Origin: Paenibacillus stellifer
Lineage (GTDB): Bacteria > Bacillota > Bacilli > Paenibacillales > Paenibacillaceae
Direction: 5' to 3'
DNA: 64,000 nucleotides
Assembly (NCBI RefSeq): GCF_000758685.1
Contig: NZ_CP009286.1
Span: 1,208,501 to 1,272,500 of the forward strand
Below are positions 8,503 to 17,694 of the stretch, in pieces (position 1 is the first letter of the stretch; each line of letters begins with the position of its first letter). A program made the position numbers and the translations under genes. The notes under the pieces are model-generated. The model did not search any database and was not told the DNA's origin. It was given only the letters and a program-made list of their open reading frames with translations.

Positions 8503-9488
8503 GCGAACATTTGCTGGAAGTGAAAGGACTCAAGAAATACTACCCGATCAAGAAAGGGTTTCTGAACCGGACGCAGGGCTATGTCAAAGCGGTTGACGAT
8601 ATTTCGTTCGCGGTCCGCAGCGGCGAAACCTTCGGCCTAGTGGGCGAAAGCGGCTGCGGTAAATCGACGACAGGCAGGTCCCTGCTCCGGCTGATCGAGC
8701 CGACGGCCGGGGAAGTGTACTTCGAGGGCCAGGACATCACGAAGCTGTCGCTGGAGGAGATGCGCAAGCGCCGCCGGGAGATGCAGATCGTATTCCAGGA
8801 CCCCTTTTCCTCGCTTGATCCACGCAATACGGTGGAGCGCATTCTGGAGGAGCCGATGATCGTTCACGGTGCAGGGAATGCCCGGGAGCGAAAAGCCGCG
8901 GTCAGCCGGCTCGCCGATGTCGTGGGCCTGTCGAAGGCTCATCTCCAGCGGTATCCTCATCAGTTCTCGGGGGGACAGCGGCAGCGGATCGGCATTGCCC
9001 GGGCACTCGCCCTCCAGCCGAAGCTGATTATAGCCGACGAGCCCGTCTCGGCGCTGGATGTGTCGATCCAGTCCCAGGTCATCAATCTGATGCAGGATCT
9101 GCAGCGGGAATTCGGTCTGACCTACATATTTATCGCGCATGATCTCAGCGTGGTCAAGCATATTTGCGACCGGGTGGCGGTCATGTATTTGGGCCGAATC
9201 GTGGAGATCACAGACAAGGAGATGCTGTACGCCAATCCGCAGCATCCCTATACACAGGCGCTGCTCTCGGCGGTTCCGGAGCCCGATCCGGATCTGCGCA
9301 AGGAGCGCGTCATCCTGCAGGGCGAGGTTCCGAGCCCTGCCAACGCGCCGGTCGGCTGCGCTTTTCATACGCGCTGTCCGCATGCCATGGATATATGCCG
9401 CAATGTCCGTCCGCAGCTCACGGAGACGGAAGCGGGCCATTTGACCGCCTGTTATCTGTATGGAGAGACACAGACGCAGCTGGCTTGA
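8499..9488 (+). CDS. Di/oligopeptide ABC transporter ATP-binding protein (OppF/DppF type)
   Basis: Second ATPase of the importer, forming a heterodimer with the product of the preceding gene. Motifs are Walker [10 protein letters not shown] (about residue 49), Q-loop [10 protein letters not shown], signature FSGGQRQR, Walker [12 protein letters not shown] and switch His in FIAHDLS. The C-terminal cysteine cluster [14 protein letters not shown] is the oligopeptide_HP signature. It starts at the ATGA overlap with the upstream gene and has 329 aa, the usual length. A 106-base gap with its own AGGGGAGAAAGG ribosome site leads to the receptor gene, so all five genes are likely one operon. Confidence 0.93.
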   Translation: MSEHLLEVKGLKKYYPIKKGFLNRTQGYVKAVDDISFAVRSGETFGLVGESGCGKSTTGRSLLRLIEPTAGEVYFEGQDITKLSLEEMRKRRREMQIVFQDPFSSLDPRNTVERILEEPMIVHGAGNARERKAAVSRLADVVGLSKAHLQRYPHQFSGGQRQRIGIARALALQPKLIIADEPVSALDVSIQSQVINLMQDLQREFGLTYIFIAHDLSVVKHICDRVAVMYLGRIVEITDKEMLYANPQHPYTQALLSAVPEPDPDLRKERVILQGEVPSPANAPVGCAFHTRCPHAMDICRNVRPQLTETEAGHLTACYLYGETQTQLA

Positions 9489-9594
9489 GAGGGAGAAGGG
9501 CTGATCTGGATAAGGTTTATGGCCGCGCTACTCTATATGGCGGCTCCATATAAACGCCAATCAATTTCTAGGGGAGAAAGGAGCTTCACAAAAC

Positions 9595-11259
9595 ATGAAA
9601 AAATGGGGAAGTTTGGCATTGATGTTGACTCTGGGCGCGGGACTTGTGCTTAGCGGCTGCGGCGGCAACAACGGAAGCTCAACGACGGAAGGCAGCGCTT
9701 CGAGTGCGCCGGCCAGTACGGCCGCGGCGACTGCGGCAACTACGGCGTCCACGCAGGACACGCTGATCGTGGGACGCGGGGGCGACTCCGCTTCGCTCGA
9801 TCCCGCGATCGTTACCGATGGCGAGTCGCTGAAGATCGGCCACCAGGTATTTGATTCACTGCTGGAGTACAAGCCGGGAACATCGGAAGTCGAGCCTTCC
9901 CTGGCGGATAGCTGGGAGGTCTCTCAGGACGGCCTGACTTACACCTTCAAGCTGCATCCGAACGTGAAGTTCCATGACGGCACGGACTTCAATGCCGAAG
10001 CGGTAGTCTTTAACTTCGAGCGCTGGAGCGATCCGAAGAGCCCTTACAAATTCGAGGGGGATTCCTTCGATTATTATGATTCCATGTTCGGACCGGACGG
10101 CTCCCGCGTTATTAAGGAAGTGAAAGCCGTTGACGATCTGACTGTTCAGTTCACGCTGAACCAGCCTCAGGCTCCGTTCCTGCAGAACCTGGCCATGACC
10201 TCGTTCGGCATCGGCAGCCCGACTGCGATCAAGGAGAAGAAAGAGAACTTCAAGAATGAGCCGGTCGGAACGGGCCCATTCGTCTTCAAGGAATGGAAGC
10301 ATAACGATTCCATTACCCTCGACAAGAACCCGAACTACTGGAAGGAAGGCCTTCCGAAGCTGAACAAGGTCATTGTCCGTTCCATTCCGGACAACTCCGC
10401 CCGCTTCAATGCGCTGCAGAACGGCGAGATCGACCTGATGGAAGACCTGAGCCCGGACGATCTGTCCACGCTCGAGAGCAACACGGATTTGCAGAAGATC
10501 GAGCGTCCGCCGTTTAACGTCGCTTACCTTGGCTTCAACTTCAAGAAGAAGCCATTCGACAACGTTAAGGTCAGACAGGCGCTGAACTATGCCGTCAACA
10601 AGCAGGCGATCATTGACGCATTCTTCGCGGGACAGGCCCAGCCGGCCGTCAACCCGATGCCGCCTTCACTGTGGGGCTATAACGACCAGGTCAAGGATTA
10701 TGAGTACAACCTGGATAAGGCGAAGCAGCTGCTGGTAGAAGCCGGCTATCCGAACGGACTTCCGGATACGGTAACCCTGTATGCGATGCCGGTATCCCGT
10801 CCTTATATGCCTGACGGCAAGAAGGTGGCCGAAGCGATCCAGGCCGATTGGGAGAAGATCGGCGTGAAGACCGTCATCGAATCTCCGGAATGGGCGACCT
10901 ACCTGGACGACACGAAAGCCGGTGAGAAGGATGACATTTATATGCTTGGCTGGACGGGCGACAACGGCGACCCCGACAACTTCATTTACACGCTGCTTGA
11001 CAAGGATACGATCCCGGGCAACAACCGGAGCTTCTACGTGAATGAGGACCTGCACAAGATTCTCGTTGAAGCACAGAAGGAGACCGACCAGAACAAACGC
11101 GCCGATCTCTACAAGCAGGCCCAGGTTATCATCAAGGAAGACGCCCCGTGGATTCCGCTCGTGCATACGACTCCGCTGCTTGCAGCGAAGGCTAACCTGA
11201 AGGGCTATGTACCGGGACCGACCGGCACGGAATATTACAGCGACATTTACTTCGAATAG
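9595..11259 (+). CDS. ABC transporter substrate-binding lipoprotein, SBP family 5
   Basis: Extracytoplasmic receptor (DppA/OppA family) for the importer. The lipobox LVLSGC places the lipidated Cys at residue 22, followed by a low-complexity Ser/Ala/Thr linker (about residues 28-52) that tethers the domain outside the membrane. The mature part runs from TLIVGRGGDSASLDPAIVTD through family blocks EPVGTGPFVFKEW and ALNYAVNKQAIIDAFF to the C-terminal TTPLLAAKANLKGYVPGP. At 554 aa it is typical. Ligand cannot be stated; the family includes peptide, nickel and glutathione receptors. A GC-rich hairpin after the gene (11287) may stabilise this part of the message so that receptor outnumbers permease. 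Confidence 0.92.
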   Translation: MKKWGSLALMLTLGAGLVLSGCGGNNGSSTTEGSASSAPASTAAATAATTASTQDTLIVGRGGDSASLDPAIVTDGESLKIGHQVFDSLLEYKPGTSEVEPSLADSWEVSQDGLTYTFKLHPNVKFHDGTDFNAEAVVFNFERWSDPKSPYKFEGDSFDYYDSMFGPDGSRVIKEVKAVDDLTVQFTLNQPQAPFLQNLAMTSFGIGSPTAIKEKKENFKNEPVGTGPFVFKEWKHNDSITLDKNPNYWKEGLPKLNKVIVRSIPDNSARFNALQNGEIDLMEDLSPDDLSTLESNTDLQKIERPPFNVAYLGFNFKKKPFDNVKVRQALNYAVNKQAIIDAFFAGQAQPAVNPMPPSLWGYNDQVKDYEYNLDKAKQLLVEAGYPNGLPDTVTLYAMPVSRPYMPDGKKVAEAIQADWEKIGVKTVIESPEWATYLDDTKAGEKDDIYMLGWTGDNGDPDNFIYTLLDKDTIPGNNRSFYVNEDLHKILVEAQKETDQNKRADLYKQAQVIIKEDAPWIPLVHTTPLLAAKANLKGYVPGPTGTEYYSDIYFE

Positions 11260-11286
11260 CTATAGCTGCATAGCACAAACGCCTTG

Positions 11287-11307
11287 CCGCCGCGCAGTTT
11301 GCGGCGG
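11287..11307 (+). repeat. Intercistronic hairpin between receptor and permease genes
   Basis: Perfect 7-bp arms CCGCCGC and GCGGCGG with a 7-base loop and no T run. Such structures commonly protect upstream mRNA from 3' decay; that role is inferred. Confidence 0.5.
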
Positions 11308-11330
11308 TAAGCCTGTGTAAGGAAGGTGAT

Positions 11331-12341
11331 TTGTCCTTGAGTTCCTACTTATTTAAACGCATCATGGTGCTGATTCCCGTGCTGATCGGGATGACGATCA
11401 TCGTATTCTCGATCATCCATGCCATCCCGGGCGACCCGGCGGAGACGATTCTGGGGCAGAAGGCGACGGAGCAGTCCAAGCAGGCGCTCCGGGAACAGCT
11501 CGGTCTCGACAAGCCCTGGATCACCCAATATGTCGATTACATGGGCGATCTGCTTAAGGGCGATCTGGGCACCTCGATCCGCACGAAGACTCCGATCGCC
11601 AAAGAGATTATGCCCTACCTGGCCGCAACGCTTGAGCTGACCGTGTCCGCCATGCTGTTCGCCACTATCGTAGGGGTGAATGCCGGTATATTGAGCGCAT
11701 GGAAGCAGAACTCATGGTTCGACTATGCGGCGATGATTATCGCGCTGATCGGCGTGTCCATGCCGATATTCTGGCTGGGACTCATGGAGCAGCTTGTGTT
11801 CGCGCTGAAGCTGCACTGGCTGCCGTCCATCGGCCGGATGAACCAGCGCGATCCGGTTGAGAGCATAACGAATCTGTACGTTATCGACAGTATTTTGGCG
11901 GGACGCTGGGATCAGCTGTGGACCGTAATCAAGCATCTCATCCTTCCGGGCATCGCGCTCGGCACGATTCCGATGGCGATTATCGCCCGGATGACGCGCT
12001 CCAGCATGCTGGAGGTCATGAATTCCGACTATATCCGCACAGCCAGAGCCAAGGGGATGTCGCAGTTCCTTGTCGTCTACAAGCATGCGCTCAAGAATGC
12101 GCTGATTCCTGTGCTGACCGTTATCGGACTGCAGACGGGGGCGCTGCTCGGCGGGGCCGTACTAACCGAGACGATCTTCGCCTGGCCGGGGGTGGGGCGG
12201 TATATATTTGAAGCGATCAGTTCGCGCGATTACCCGGTCATCCAATCCGGCATTCTGATCATCGCATTCATCTTCGTCATCATTAACCTGCTTGTGGATC
12301 TGCTGTACGCCTCCATCGATCCGCGCATTCAATATAAGTAA
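11331..12341 (+). CDS. Peptide ABC transporter permease (DppB type)
   Basis: Membrane subunit of the importer with about six transmembrane helices. The N-terminal helix is FKRIMVLIPVLIGMTIIVF and the EAA cytoplasmic loop that docks on the ATPases is visible as YIRTARAKGMSQFLVVYKHALKN in the last third. DppB features include FSIIHAIPGDPAE and the terminal YASIDPRIQYK. The TTG at 11331 has GGAAGGTGAT directly upstream; a second in-frame TTG at 11337 is possible. The length of 336 aa is normal. It pairs with the next gene product. Confidence 0.92.
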   Translation: MSLSSYLFKRIMVLIPVLIGMTIIVFSIIHAIPGDPAETILGQKATEQSKQALREQLGLDKPWITQYVDYMGDLLKGDLGTSIRTKTPIAKEIMPYLAATLELTVSAMLFATIVGVNAGILSAWKQNSWFDYAAMIIALIGVSMPIFWLGLMEQLVFALKLHWLPSIGRMNQRDPVESITNLYVIDSILAGRWDQLWTVIKHLILPGIALGTIPMAIIARMTRSSMLEVMNSDYIRTARAKGMSQFLVVYKHALKNALIPVLTVIGLQTGALLGGAVLTETIFAWPGVGRYIFEAISSRDYPVIQSGILIIAFIFVIINLLVDLLYASIDPRIQYK

Positions 12342-12353
12342 GGAGGAACCCTT

Positions 12354-13247
12354 TTGTCACAGGTATCATTCAACCTGAACCCCGAAGCGGCTCCCGCTGA
12401 AAAGGCCTCCAGTCCCTGGCGCGACGCATGGAAGGCATTCCGCAGGAACAAAACGGCGATGCTGGGGCTCGGCATCATCCTGTTCTTCATTATCATTGCG
12501 CTGTTGGCGCCGCTGATCGCGCCTTACGATTACAAGGAACAAGTACTGATGGACCGGCTGAAGGCGCCATCCGCCGACCACTGGTTCGGCACGGACGATC
12601 TTGGGCGGGATATGTTCACCCGGATTATTTACGGGGCCCGCATCTCTCTCTGGGTAGGCTTCTTCTCGGTAATCGGCTCCATTATTATCGGTACGATTCT
12701 TGGTGTGCTGGCGGGCTTCTATGGCAAATGGATCGATATGCTGATCTCCCGCCTGTTCGACATTCTGCTGGCGTTCCCGAGCATTCTGTTGGCCATCGCC
12801 ATTGTTGCGATTCTCGGACCGTCGCTGCAGAACGCTCTCTACGCGATCGCTATTGTCAACGTACCGACCTACGGGCGGCTCGTCCGTGCGAAGGTGCTCA
12901 GCCTGAAATCGGAGGAGTATATTACCGCAGCCCGGGCAATCGGGATGAAGAATACCCGGATTTTGCTGACCCATATTCTGCCGAACAGCCTGACGCCGAT
13001 TATCGTGCAGGGCACGCTCGGCATCGCTACCGCGATCATCGAGGCGGCGGCGCTCGGCTTCCTCGGACTCGGTGCGCAGCCTCCTGAGCCGGAATGGGGC
13101 AAGATGCTGTCCGATTCCCGCCAGTTCATTCAGAAAGCTCCCTGGACAGTGGTGTTCCCCGGCCTGTCCATCATGCTGACTGTGCTTGGCTTCAACCTGA
13201 TGGGGGACGGACTGCGCGATGTGTTGGACCCCCGGATGAAGAACTGA
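12354..13247 (+). CDS. Peptide ABC transporter permease (DppC type)
   Basis: Second membrane subunit of the importer. After a cytoplasmic N-terminal segment (SPWRDAWKAFRRNKTAMLGL) come about six helices, the family GTDDLGRDMFTRIIYGAR block and the EAA loop EEYITAARAIGMKNTRIL. It ends with VLDPRMKN, typical of DppC. The TTG start at 12354 follows AAGGAGG, which overlaps the end of dppB, so the two are tightly coupled. The length of 297 aa is usual. A terminator at 13271 closes the five-gene operon. Confidence 0.92.
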   Translation: MSQVSFNLNPEAAPAEKASSPWRDAWKAFRRNKTAMLGLGIILFFIIIALLAPLIAPYDYKEQVLMDRLKAPSADHWFGTDDLGRDMFTRIIYGARISLWVGFFSVIGSIIIGTILGVLAGFYGKWIDMLISRLFDILLAFPSILLAIAIVAILGPSLQNALYAIAIVNVPTYGRLVRAKVLSLKSEEYITAARAIGMKNTRILLTHILPNSLTPIIVQGTLGIATAIIEAAALGFLGLGAQPPEPEWGKMLSDSRQFIQKAPWTVVFPGLSIMLTVLGFNLMGDGLRDVLDPRMKN

Positions 13248-13270
13248 ATGACCGCTGCTTGCATGCAAGA

Positions 13271-13312
13271 GCCCGGCTTCTCACAATGGAGAGCCGGGCC
13301 TTTTACTTTTTT
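13271..13312 (+). terminator. Terminator of peptide transporter operon
   Basis: GCCCGGCTTCTC pairs with GAGAGCCGGGC (one bulge) and is followed by a T-rich tract. Confidence 0.9.
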
Positions 13313-13365
13313 AAAATATAAGACATTATAAGTTGTTGCTTACAATAGGTCTTCTATTTCTCGGT

Positions 13366-13401
13366 AAACGCACGGCGCCAAAAGGACGCCGTCAGGCGTT
13401 T
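13366..13401. repeat. Composite inverted repeat downstream of dinB-like gene
   Basis: AAACGC-ACGGCG (13366-13377) pairs with CGCCGT-GCGTTT with only a 3-base CAG bulge. It sits between the convergent ends of the peptide transporter operon and the DinB-like gene and may be a terminator for the minus strand, though no long T run follows. Confidence 0.4.
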
Positions 13402-13443
13402 ATCCTTGCCAAACCGGGTTAAGTCTTCGTTCTCTCTGATCTA

Positions 13444-13920
13444 CTACCGGGCGACGGCTTCAGCCCGTTTCTTTAATGACTTTATAGCTTGTCCGTGCTG
13501 GCCTTCATGGTACAAGTTGAGGGTCAGAAACTCACGGACTGTTCTCAAGGATAAGGAATGGATGGTTAGCGGGTTCCTGACCACTTCATCCAGCCGGTTA
13601 TCGAGTCTTTCTCTGATTCGGTCAGGCTGCTCGCTTAAGAGCTGGCGAAGCTCGGTTAATGCGGGTGGGGACAGCGTCTGACCCGAAGGGCGGGTTCCCG
13701 ATCCGAATAATTCCCGGTACCCGTCCGGAATCTGCATCGGTTCCCCGGCATGGTAAAAGGCGAATTGTTCCTGAACCAAATAAATATGTCCCAGATTCCA
13801 CCGGATATTATTATGATATCCCTCCGGTATGAGATCCGCTTGGCTCTCGTCAATATCTTGAGTGATATGAAGGGTTACCTGACGCACAAAACGCAATTGG
13901 TCAAACAAATAATCTTGCAT
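13444..13920 (-). CDS. DinB-family protein
   Basis: Small four-helix-bundle protein of the DinB/YfiT-like superfamily, whose members are metal-dependent thiol transferases or of unknown role. The three expected metal-binding His are visible as NLGHIYLVQ (near residue 46), and YHEGQHGQAIKSL near the C-terminus gives the others. The 158-aa length is typical. The ribosome site AAGGAGG on the minus strand is well placed for ATG 13920. It is a single gene; the substrate is unknown. Confidence 0.82.
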   Translation of the reverse strand: MQDYLFDQLRFVRQVTLHITQDIDESQADLIPEGYHNNIRWNLGHIYLVQEQFAFYHAGEPMQIPDGYRELFGSGTRPSGQTLSPPALTELRQLLSEQPDRIRERLDNRLDEVVRNPLTIHSLSLRTVREFLTLNLYHEGQHGQAIKSLKKRAEAVAR

Positions 13921-14078
13921 CGTTCTCCTCCTTTATGAGATGGTAGGGGTATTTTTTTACTAATCCTATCCTAACTGAAATTTATTGGAAAAAATGGGGC
14001 ATTTATTATTGTTTTGCTTTGAAGTCAGCAGCCAGATGATTGACTTCTTGAAACGTCTTTGGAGAAAAGGGGGGCGCT

Positions 14079-15008
14079 TCATGCAGCCTGTTTATTCTCC
14101 TGTCCGGAGGATTGGTCCCCGCCAAAGGCCAGGATGACAATCATTCCGATAATGCAGACTGCGCCGAACCACTGGAAGATGCCGAAGGGCGCCTTCAGCC
14201 AAAAGACCGTTGTCACAACAGCGGACAGAGGCTCGAGACAGCCCAGCAGACTGGTCTCCTTCGGAGACAGCGAGTTCAGACTCTCAATGTAGAACCAGAA
14301 GGCGATCATCGTCCCGAAGAGGATGATGAAGCTTAAGATCAGCCAGGACTCCTGCGGCATGAGGAGCAGATCCATTTTCCAGGGAGGATGAATGGGGGTT
14401 AATGCGAGGCCGCCGATCAGCATGGACCAGCCCACCACGACCAGTGAATCATAGCGCTTCAGAAGAGGCACGGCATACAAGGTGTAAAAGGCTGCCGCCA
14501 AGCCGGACAGTATACCCCACACAACTGCGGTCGAAGAGACGGCAAGACCTGAGAAGGAGCCGCCCGTCAGAAGCAGAAAGGTTCCTCCCAGGGCGAGCGG
14601 CACGGTCAGCAGGTCCCGGCCGGTCAATCGCGCGCGCCTTCTCAATACGGCATACACAATGATCATAACGGGGGCCAAATACTGCAGCAGCGTCGCGACG
14701 GCGGCATTGCCGTGGCGAATCGACGCCATGTAGGTGTATTGAACGCCGAGCATGCCGATGAGACCGAATATAATCAGCCGCAGAGCGCTTCCGCCGTCCC
14801 GCCAGATCCCCAGAATTTGCCGGCGGCGCGGGCGCAGAGACTGGATGGCCAGAAGCAGAATCCCCGCCGCCAGCAGACGGACCTCTACGAGTCCGTTCAC
14901 ATCGAGGGTCCCCAGCGTGAACAGTTTATTGGCTGCCGTACCGGATACGCCCCAGCAGATGGCGCCTGTCGTGACGAGCAGCAGTCCTTTTCGCGAATGC
15001 TTCTTCAC
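14079..15008 (-). CDS. EamA/DMT-family exporter
   Basis: Drug/metabolite transporter of the RhaT/EamA type with ten predicted transmembrane helices in two EamA repeats (residues about 10-145 and 155-290). The first helix is [18 protein letters not shown] and the second repeat begins [21 protein letters not shown]. Such proteins usually export amino acids or other metabolites. The GTG start at 15008 follows GAGGTGAAG, whose sequence forms one arm of an 11-bp inverted repeat with the ribosome site of the divergent AraC gene. Divergent pairing suggests that AraC protein controls this exporter. Substrate is not evident. Confidence 0.87.
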   Translation of the reverse strand: MKKHSRKGLLLVTTGAICWGVSGTAANKLFTLGTLDVNGLVEVRLLAAGILLLAIQSLRPRRRQILGIWRDGGSALRLIIFGLIGMLGVQYTYMASIRHGNAAVATLLQYLAPVMIIVYAVLRRRARLTGRDLLTVPLALGGTFLLLTGGSFSGLAVSSTAVVWGILSGLAAAFYTLYAVPLLKRYDSLVVVGWSMLIGGLALTPIHPPWKMDLLLMPQESWLILSFIILFGTMIAFWFYIESLNSLSPKETSLLGCLEPLSAVVTTVFWLKAPFGIFQWFGAVCIIGMIVILAFGGDQSSGQENKQAA

Positions 15009-15018
15009 TTACTTCACC

Positions 15019-15103
15019 TCAAAAATATCGTAATACTGATATAATAAATGCAGTTTACGGCTGATAATACGCAAATCGAATTCAAAAATATCGGAATATT
15101 GAG
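15019..15103. promoter_or_regulatory. Paired 22-bp direct repeats between exporter and AraC gene
   Basis: The repeats at 15019-15040 and 15082-15103 both begin TCAAAAATATCG and match at 19 of 22 positions; their starts are 63 bases apart, six turns of DNA. AraC-type regulators often bind such direct repeats. In addition CTTCACCTCAA (15012-15022) and TTGAGGTGAAG (15099-15109) form an 11-bp inverted repeat because both divergent genes use the same ribosome site sequence. Confidence 0.55.
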
Positions 15104-15113
15104 GTGAAGCGGC

Positions 15114-15713
15114 ATGCAGATCAAACAGTTCGGAATCGGAAAGGATCTCAGGGAGCTGACTGATCATCACACAGCCCTGCTTCCGATGGCTTGCTATCAG
15201 ACGGAAATACGGAGTCATGTTCAGGGATATGTGCCGCTTCACTGGCATGAGGAAGTTCAATTTGTGCTTATTGTAAAAGGGGAGCCGCCGTTCTACGAGC
15301 TGCAAGCCTCCTGCCGGTTGACGGAGATATGGCGAAATCTGATCATGAACGGTCTGGAGCCGGAATACGATCAGGCGGAGCAGCTGAAGAGCGTCCGGAT
15401 GAAGGAGATGCTGGACTGGATTCATGCCCATTATGCGGATAAGGTGACGCTGGAGGCAATTGCAGCAGCCGGCGCCCTTAGCCGGTCCGAGTGCTGCCGG
15501 TATTTCAAGCGGATGCTCAAGACGACCCCGATGAACTATGTGACGGATTACCGGCTGCAAAAAAGCAAGCTGATGCTGCGGCAGAGTGACCTCAGTGTAA
15601 CGGAAGTGGCCTATCTGAACGGATTCAGCAGCACGAGCAATTATATTGAACGGTTTCGCCAATCGGCGAAGACAACACCGCTTGCCTACCGGAAGCGGCT
15701 GAAGCCGGAGTGA
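15114..15713 (+). CDS. AraC-family regulator with internally shortened ligand domain
   Basis: Regulator with a C-terminal pair of helix-turn-helix motifs (about residues 100-199: VTLEAIAAAGALSRSECCRYF and LSVTEVAYLNGFSSTSNYIE), the standard AraC DNA-binding domain. The N-terminal cupin is abnormal: it keeps the opening strand VPLHWHEEVQFVLIVKGE, then passes directly to PPFYELQASCRLTEIWRNL, a segment that normally lies after the whole cupin barrel. The protein is 199 aa where relatives have about 280-300, so roughly 90 residues are missing in frame. DNA binding may persist without normal ligand control. The start at 15114 follows GAGGTGAAG. It is divergent from the exporter at 14079-15008, its likely target. 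Confidence 0.85.
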   Translation: MQIKQFGIGKDLRELTDHHTALLPMACYQTEIRSHVQGYVPLHWHEEVQFVLIVKGEPPFYELQASCRLTEIWRNLIMNGLEPEYDQAEQLKSVRMKEMLDWIHAHYADKVTLEAIAAAGALSRSECCRYFKRMLKTTPMNYVTDYRLQKSKLMLRQSDLSVTEVAYLNGFSSTSNYIERFRQSAKTTPLAYRKRLKPE

Positions 15714-15906
15714 GAATAGGAAGCATGAGAATAGGAAGCATGAGGATAGGAACTATGGGAACACGAACAGCTTGCCGGGGGAGAGGCGCTTCGAATTCTT
15801 GTTGTAGAATGATCCCCGCTCCCTTAAAGTAGAACATAATGCAGCCGTTTCCAAAGGGGGCGCTCCCGCCGGAGACGGCTGTCCATGTGCAAAGGAGATA
15901 ATAAGC

Positions 15907-16611
15907 ATGAAGGGGAAGCTGCTGATTATTGAGGACGATGCCGGAATTGGCGGCATGGTCTCGGACTATATGGCCAAAGAGGACTACTGCTCCCGGATTG
16001 TTGAGGACGGGAACGAGGCGCTGGCGCAGTTTCAGTCGGATGCCTATGATCTTGTGCTGCTCGATCTGATGCTGCCCGGAAGAAGCGGACTAGACATCCT
16101 GCAGCAGATCCGGTCAATCAGCCGGGTCCCCATTCTGATCGTGTCGGCCAAGGACAATGAAGTGGATAAGGCGCTGGGCCTGCGTTTCGGGGCAGATGAC
16201 TATATCGCCAAGCCGTTCTCGCTAATCGAGCTGTCCGCACGCATCGAAGCCTCCATTCGAAGGGCGACGCAATATTCCGTGCCGGAGGCTGCGGCCAGCC
16301 CGGCGGCGGGGCTGCTGACCGCAGGGGAGTTGACCGTGGACCCGGACAGCTTCATGGTGCGGAAGCGGGGCGAGGAGATCAAGCTGACAGCGAAGGAGTT
16401 TCAGATTCTGAAGCTTCTGGTGCAGCATCCTACCCGGGTCTATACCAAAGCGATGCTCTACCAGTTGGTATGGAATGATGAATATTACGGAGACGAGAAT
16501 TTGATCAATGTACATATGCGGCGACTGAGAGAGAAAATCGAGGACGATCCCTCGAGCCCCCGCTATGTGGTGACACTCTGGGGGATCGGTTACCGATTGG
16601 GGGAAGTGTAA
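15907..16611 (+). CDS. OmpR-family response regulator
   Basis: Two-component response regulator. The receiver domain (residues 1-120) has the acidic pocket EDD at 9-11, the phosphoacceptor Asp53 in LVLLDLMLPG, and the conserved Lys in DDYIAKPF. The winged-helix output domain (about 135-234) ends in YVVTLWGIGYRLG. It is followed with a one-base overlap by its kinase and then by an ABC exporter, the arrangement of the B. subtilis YcbLMNO-type and lantibiotic-resistance loci. It probably activates the exporter genes in response to a cell-envelope-active compound; the inducer is unknown. Confidence 0.93.
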   Translation: MKGKLLIIEDDAGIGGMVSDYMAKEDYCSRIVEDGNEALAQFQSDAYDLVLLDLMLPGRSGLDILQQIRSISRVPILIVSAKDNEVDKALGLRFGADDYIAKPFSLIELSARIEASIRRATQYSVPEAAASPAAGLLTAGELTVDPDSFMVRKRGEEIKLTAKEFQILKLLVQHPTRVYTKAMLYQLVWNDEYYGDENLINVHMRRLREKIEDDPSSPRYVVTLWGIGYRLGEV

Positions 16612-17567
16612 TGGCCGGTTTATGGTGGCTGTGGCTGCTTGTCACGGCGGCGCTCCTGCTCCTGTGGGTCCGGGAGCGCCTAAGGGGCCTCAGGACCCGG
16701 AAGGAGCTTGCCTACATCAATGGCAAGCTGAACGCATGGACCGCTCCCGGGCAGCCGCTGGGACAGGAGCGGCTGCTGGCGGTCACGGCGGACCCGGAGC
16801 TTCGGGAGCTGCTGCGGTCGGTTAATGCCCTGGTAGACCGTGCCAGGCAGTCGGCGGCGGACTATGCCAGAACGGAGCAGGCGATGCGCAGGATGCTCTC
16901 CAACGTGTCCCATGACCTGAAGACGCCGCTTACGGTCATCATGGGATATGCGGAGGTTCTGGACCGCAGTCCCGAACTGCCACAGGAGGAGCGGCAAAGA
17001 ATGCTGGGACAGGTGTACCGGAAAACCGTTGAGGTGCATGAACGGATTAACGCCTTCTTCGATTTGTCGAGGCTGGAAGCTGATGATTATGACCTGCCGT
17101 TAAGCAGGGTGGATGCCTGCGAGGTATGCCGCCGTCAGATATTGGCGTACTTCGATCTTCTCAACGAGCAGGGGGCCCGGGTCGAAATCAACCTGCCTGA
17201 AGAACCGGCATGGATGTACGCCAATGAAGAGGCTTTGTCGAGAATCCTCGACAATCTGCTCTCTAACGCAGTGCGTTACGGCTTGGATGGAGGCTATTTG
17301 GAATTGTCTCTGATCCATGATGACAGCCGCATTACAATCGAGGTTGCAGACCGGGGGCAAGGAATCGCCCATGCTGATCAAGCTCTGGTATTTGAACGGA
17401 TGTATACCGTGGACGATTCCCGCAGCCGCAGCATACAGGGAAGCGGCCTGGGACTCGCCATTGCCAAGAGGCTGACGGAGCGGCTTGGCGGCAGCATCTC
17501 CGTGGACAGCGAGCCCGGCAGATATACGTGCTTCAGGCTTCAATTCCCCTCATCTCCGGCGAAGTGA
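16611..17567 (+). CDS. Sensor histidine kinase
   Basis: Kinase partner of the preceding regulator. It has one clear N-terminal transmembrane helix (residues 2-20, WWLWLLVTAALLLLWV) and almost no extracellular part, so it probably senses within the membrane or through the exporter. The phosphoacceptor His101 lies in SNVSHDLKTPL, the N box is NLLSNAVRYG, and the G boxes are VADRGQGIA and GSGLGLAIAKR. The 318-aa length is short for the family. The ATG shares one base with the regulator stop (TAATG), so the two are co-translated. Confidence 0.92.
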   Translation: MAGLWWLWLLVTAALLLLWVRERLRGLRTRKELAYINGKLNAWTAPGQPLGQERLLAVTADPELRELLRSVNALVDRARQSAADYARTEQAMRRMLSNVSHDLKTPLTVIMGYAEVLDRSPELPQEERQRMLGQVYRKTVEVHERINAFFDLSRLEADDYDLPLSRVDACEVCRRQILAYFDLLNEQGARVEINLPEEPAWMYANEEALSRILDNLLSNAVRYGLDGGYLELSLIHDDSRITIEVADRGQGIAHADQALVFERMYTVDDSRSRSIQGSGLGLAIAKRLTERLGGSISVDSEPGRYTCFRLQFPSSPAK

Positions 17568-17694
17568 ACAGCGGAAAGGAATGAAGAAGAACTTAATGCG
17601 CGAATTAAGAAATAAGTAAGATTTGCGACATAGAAACGAAAGAGTTCCTTTATAAGATGAGAACAGGTTCAAATCAAGCGGGGAGTGAAGAATA

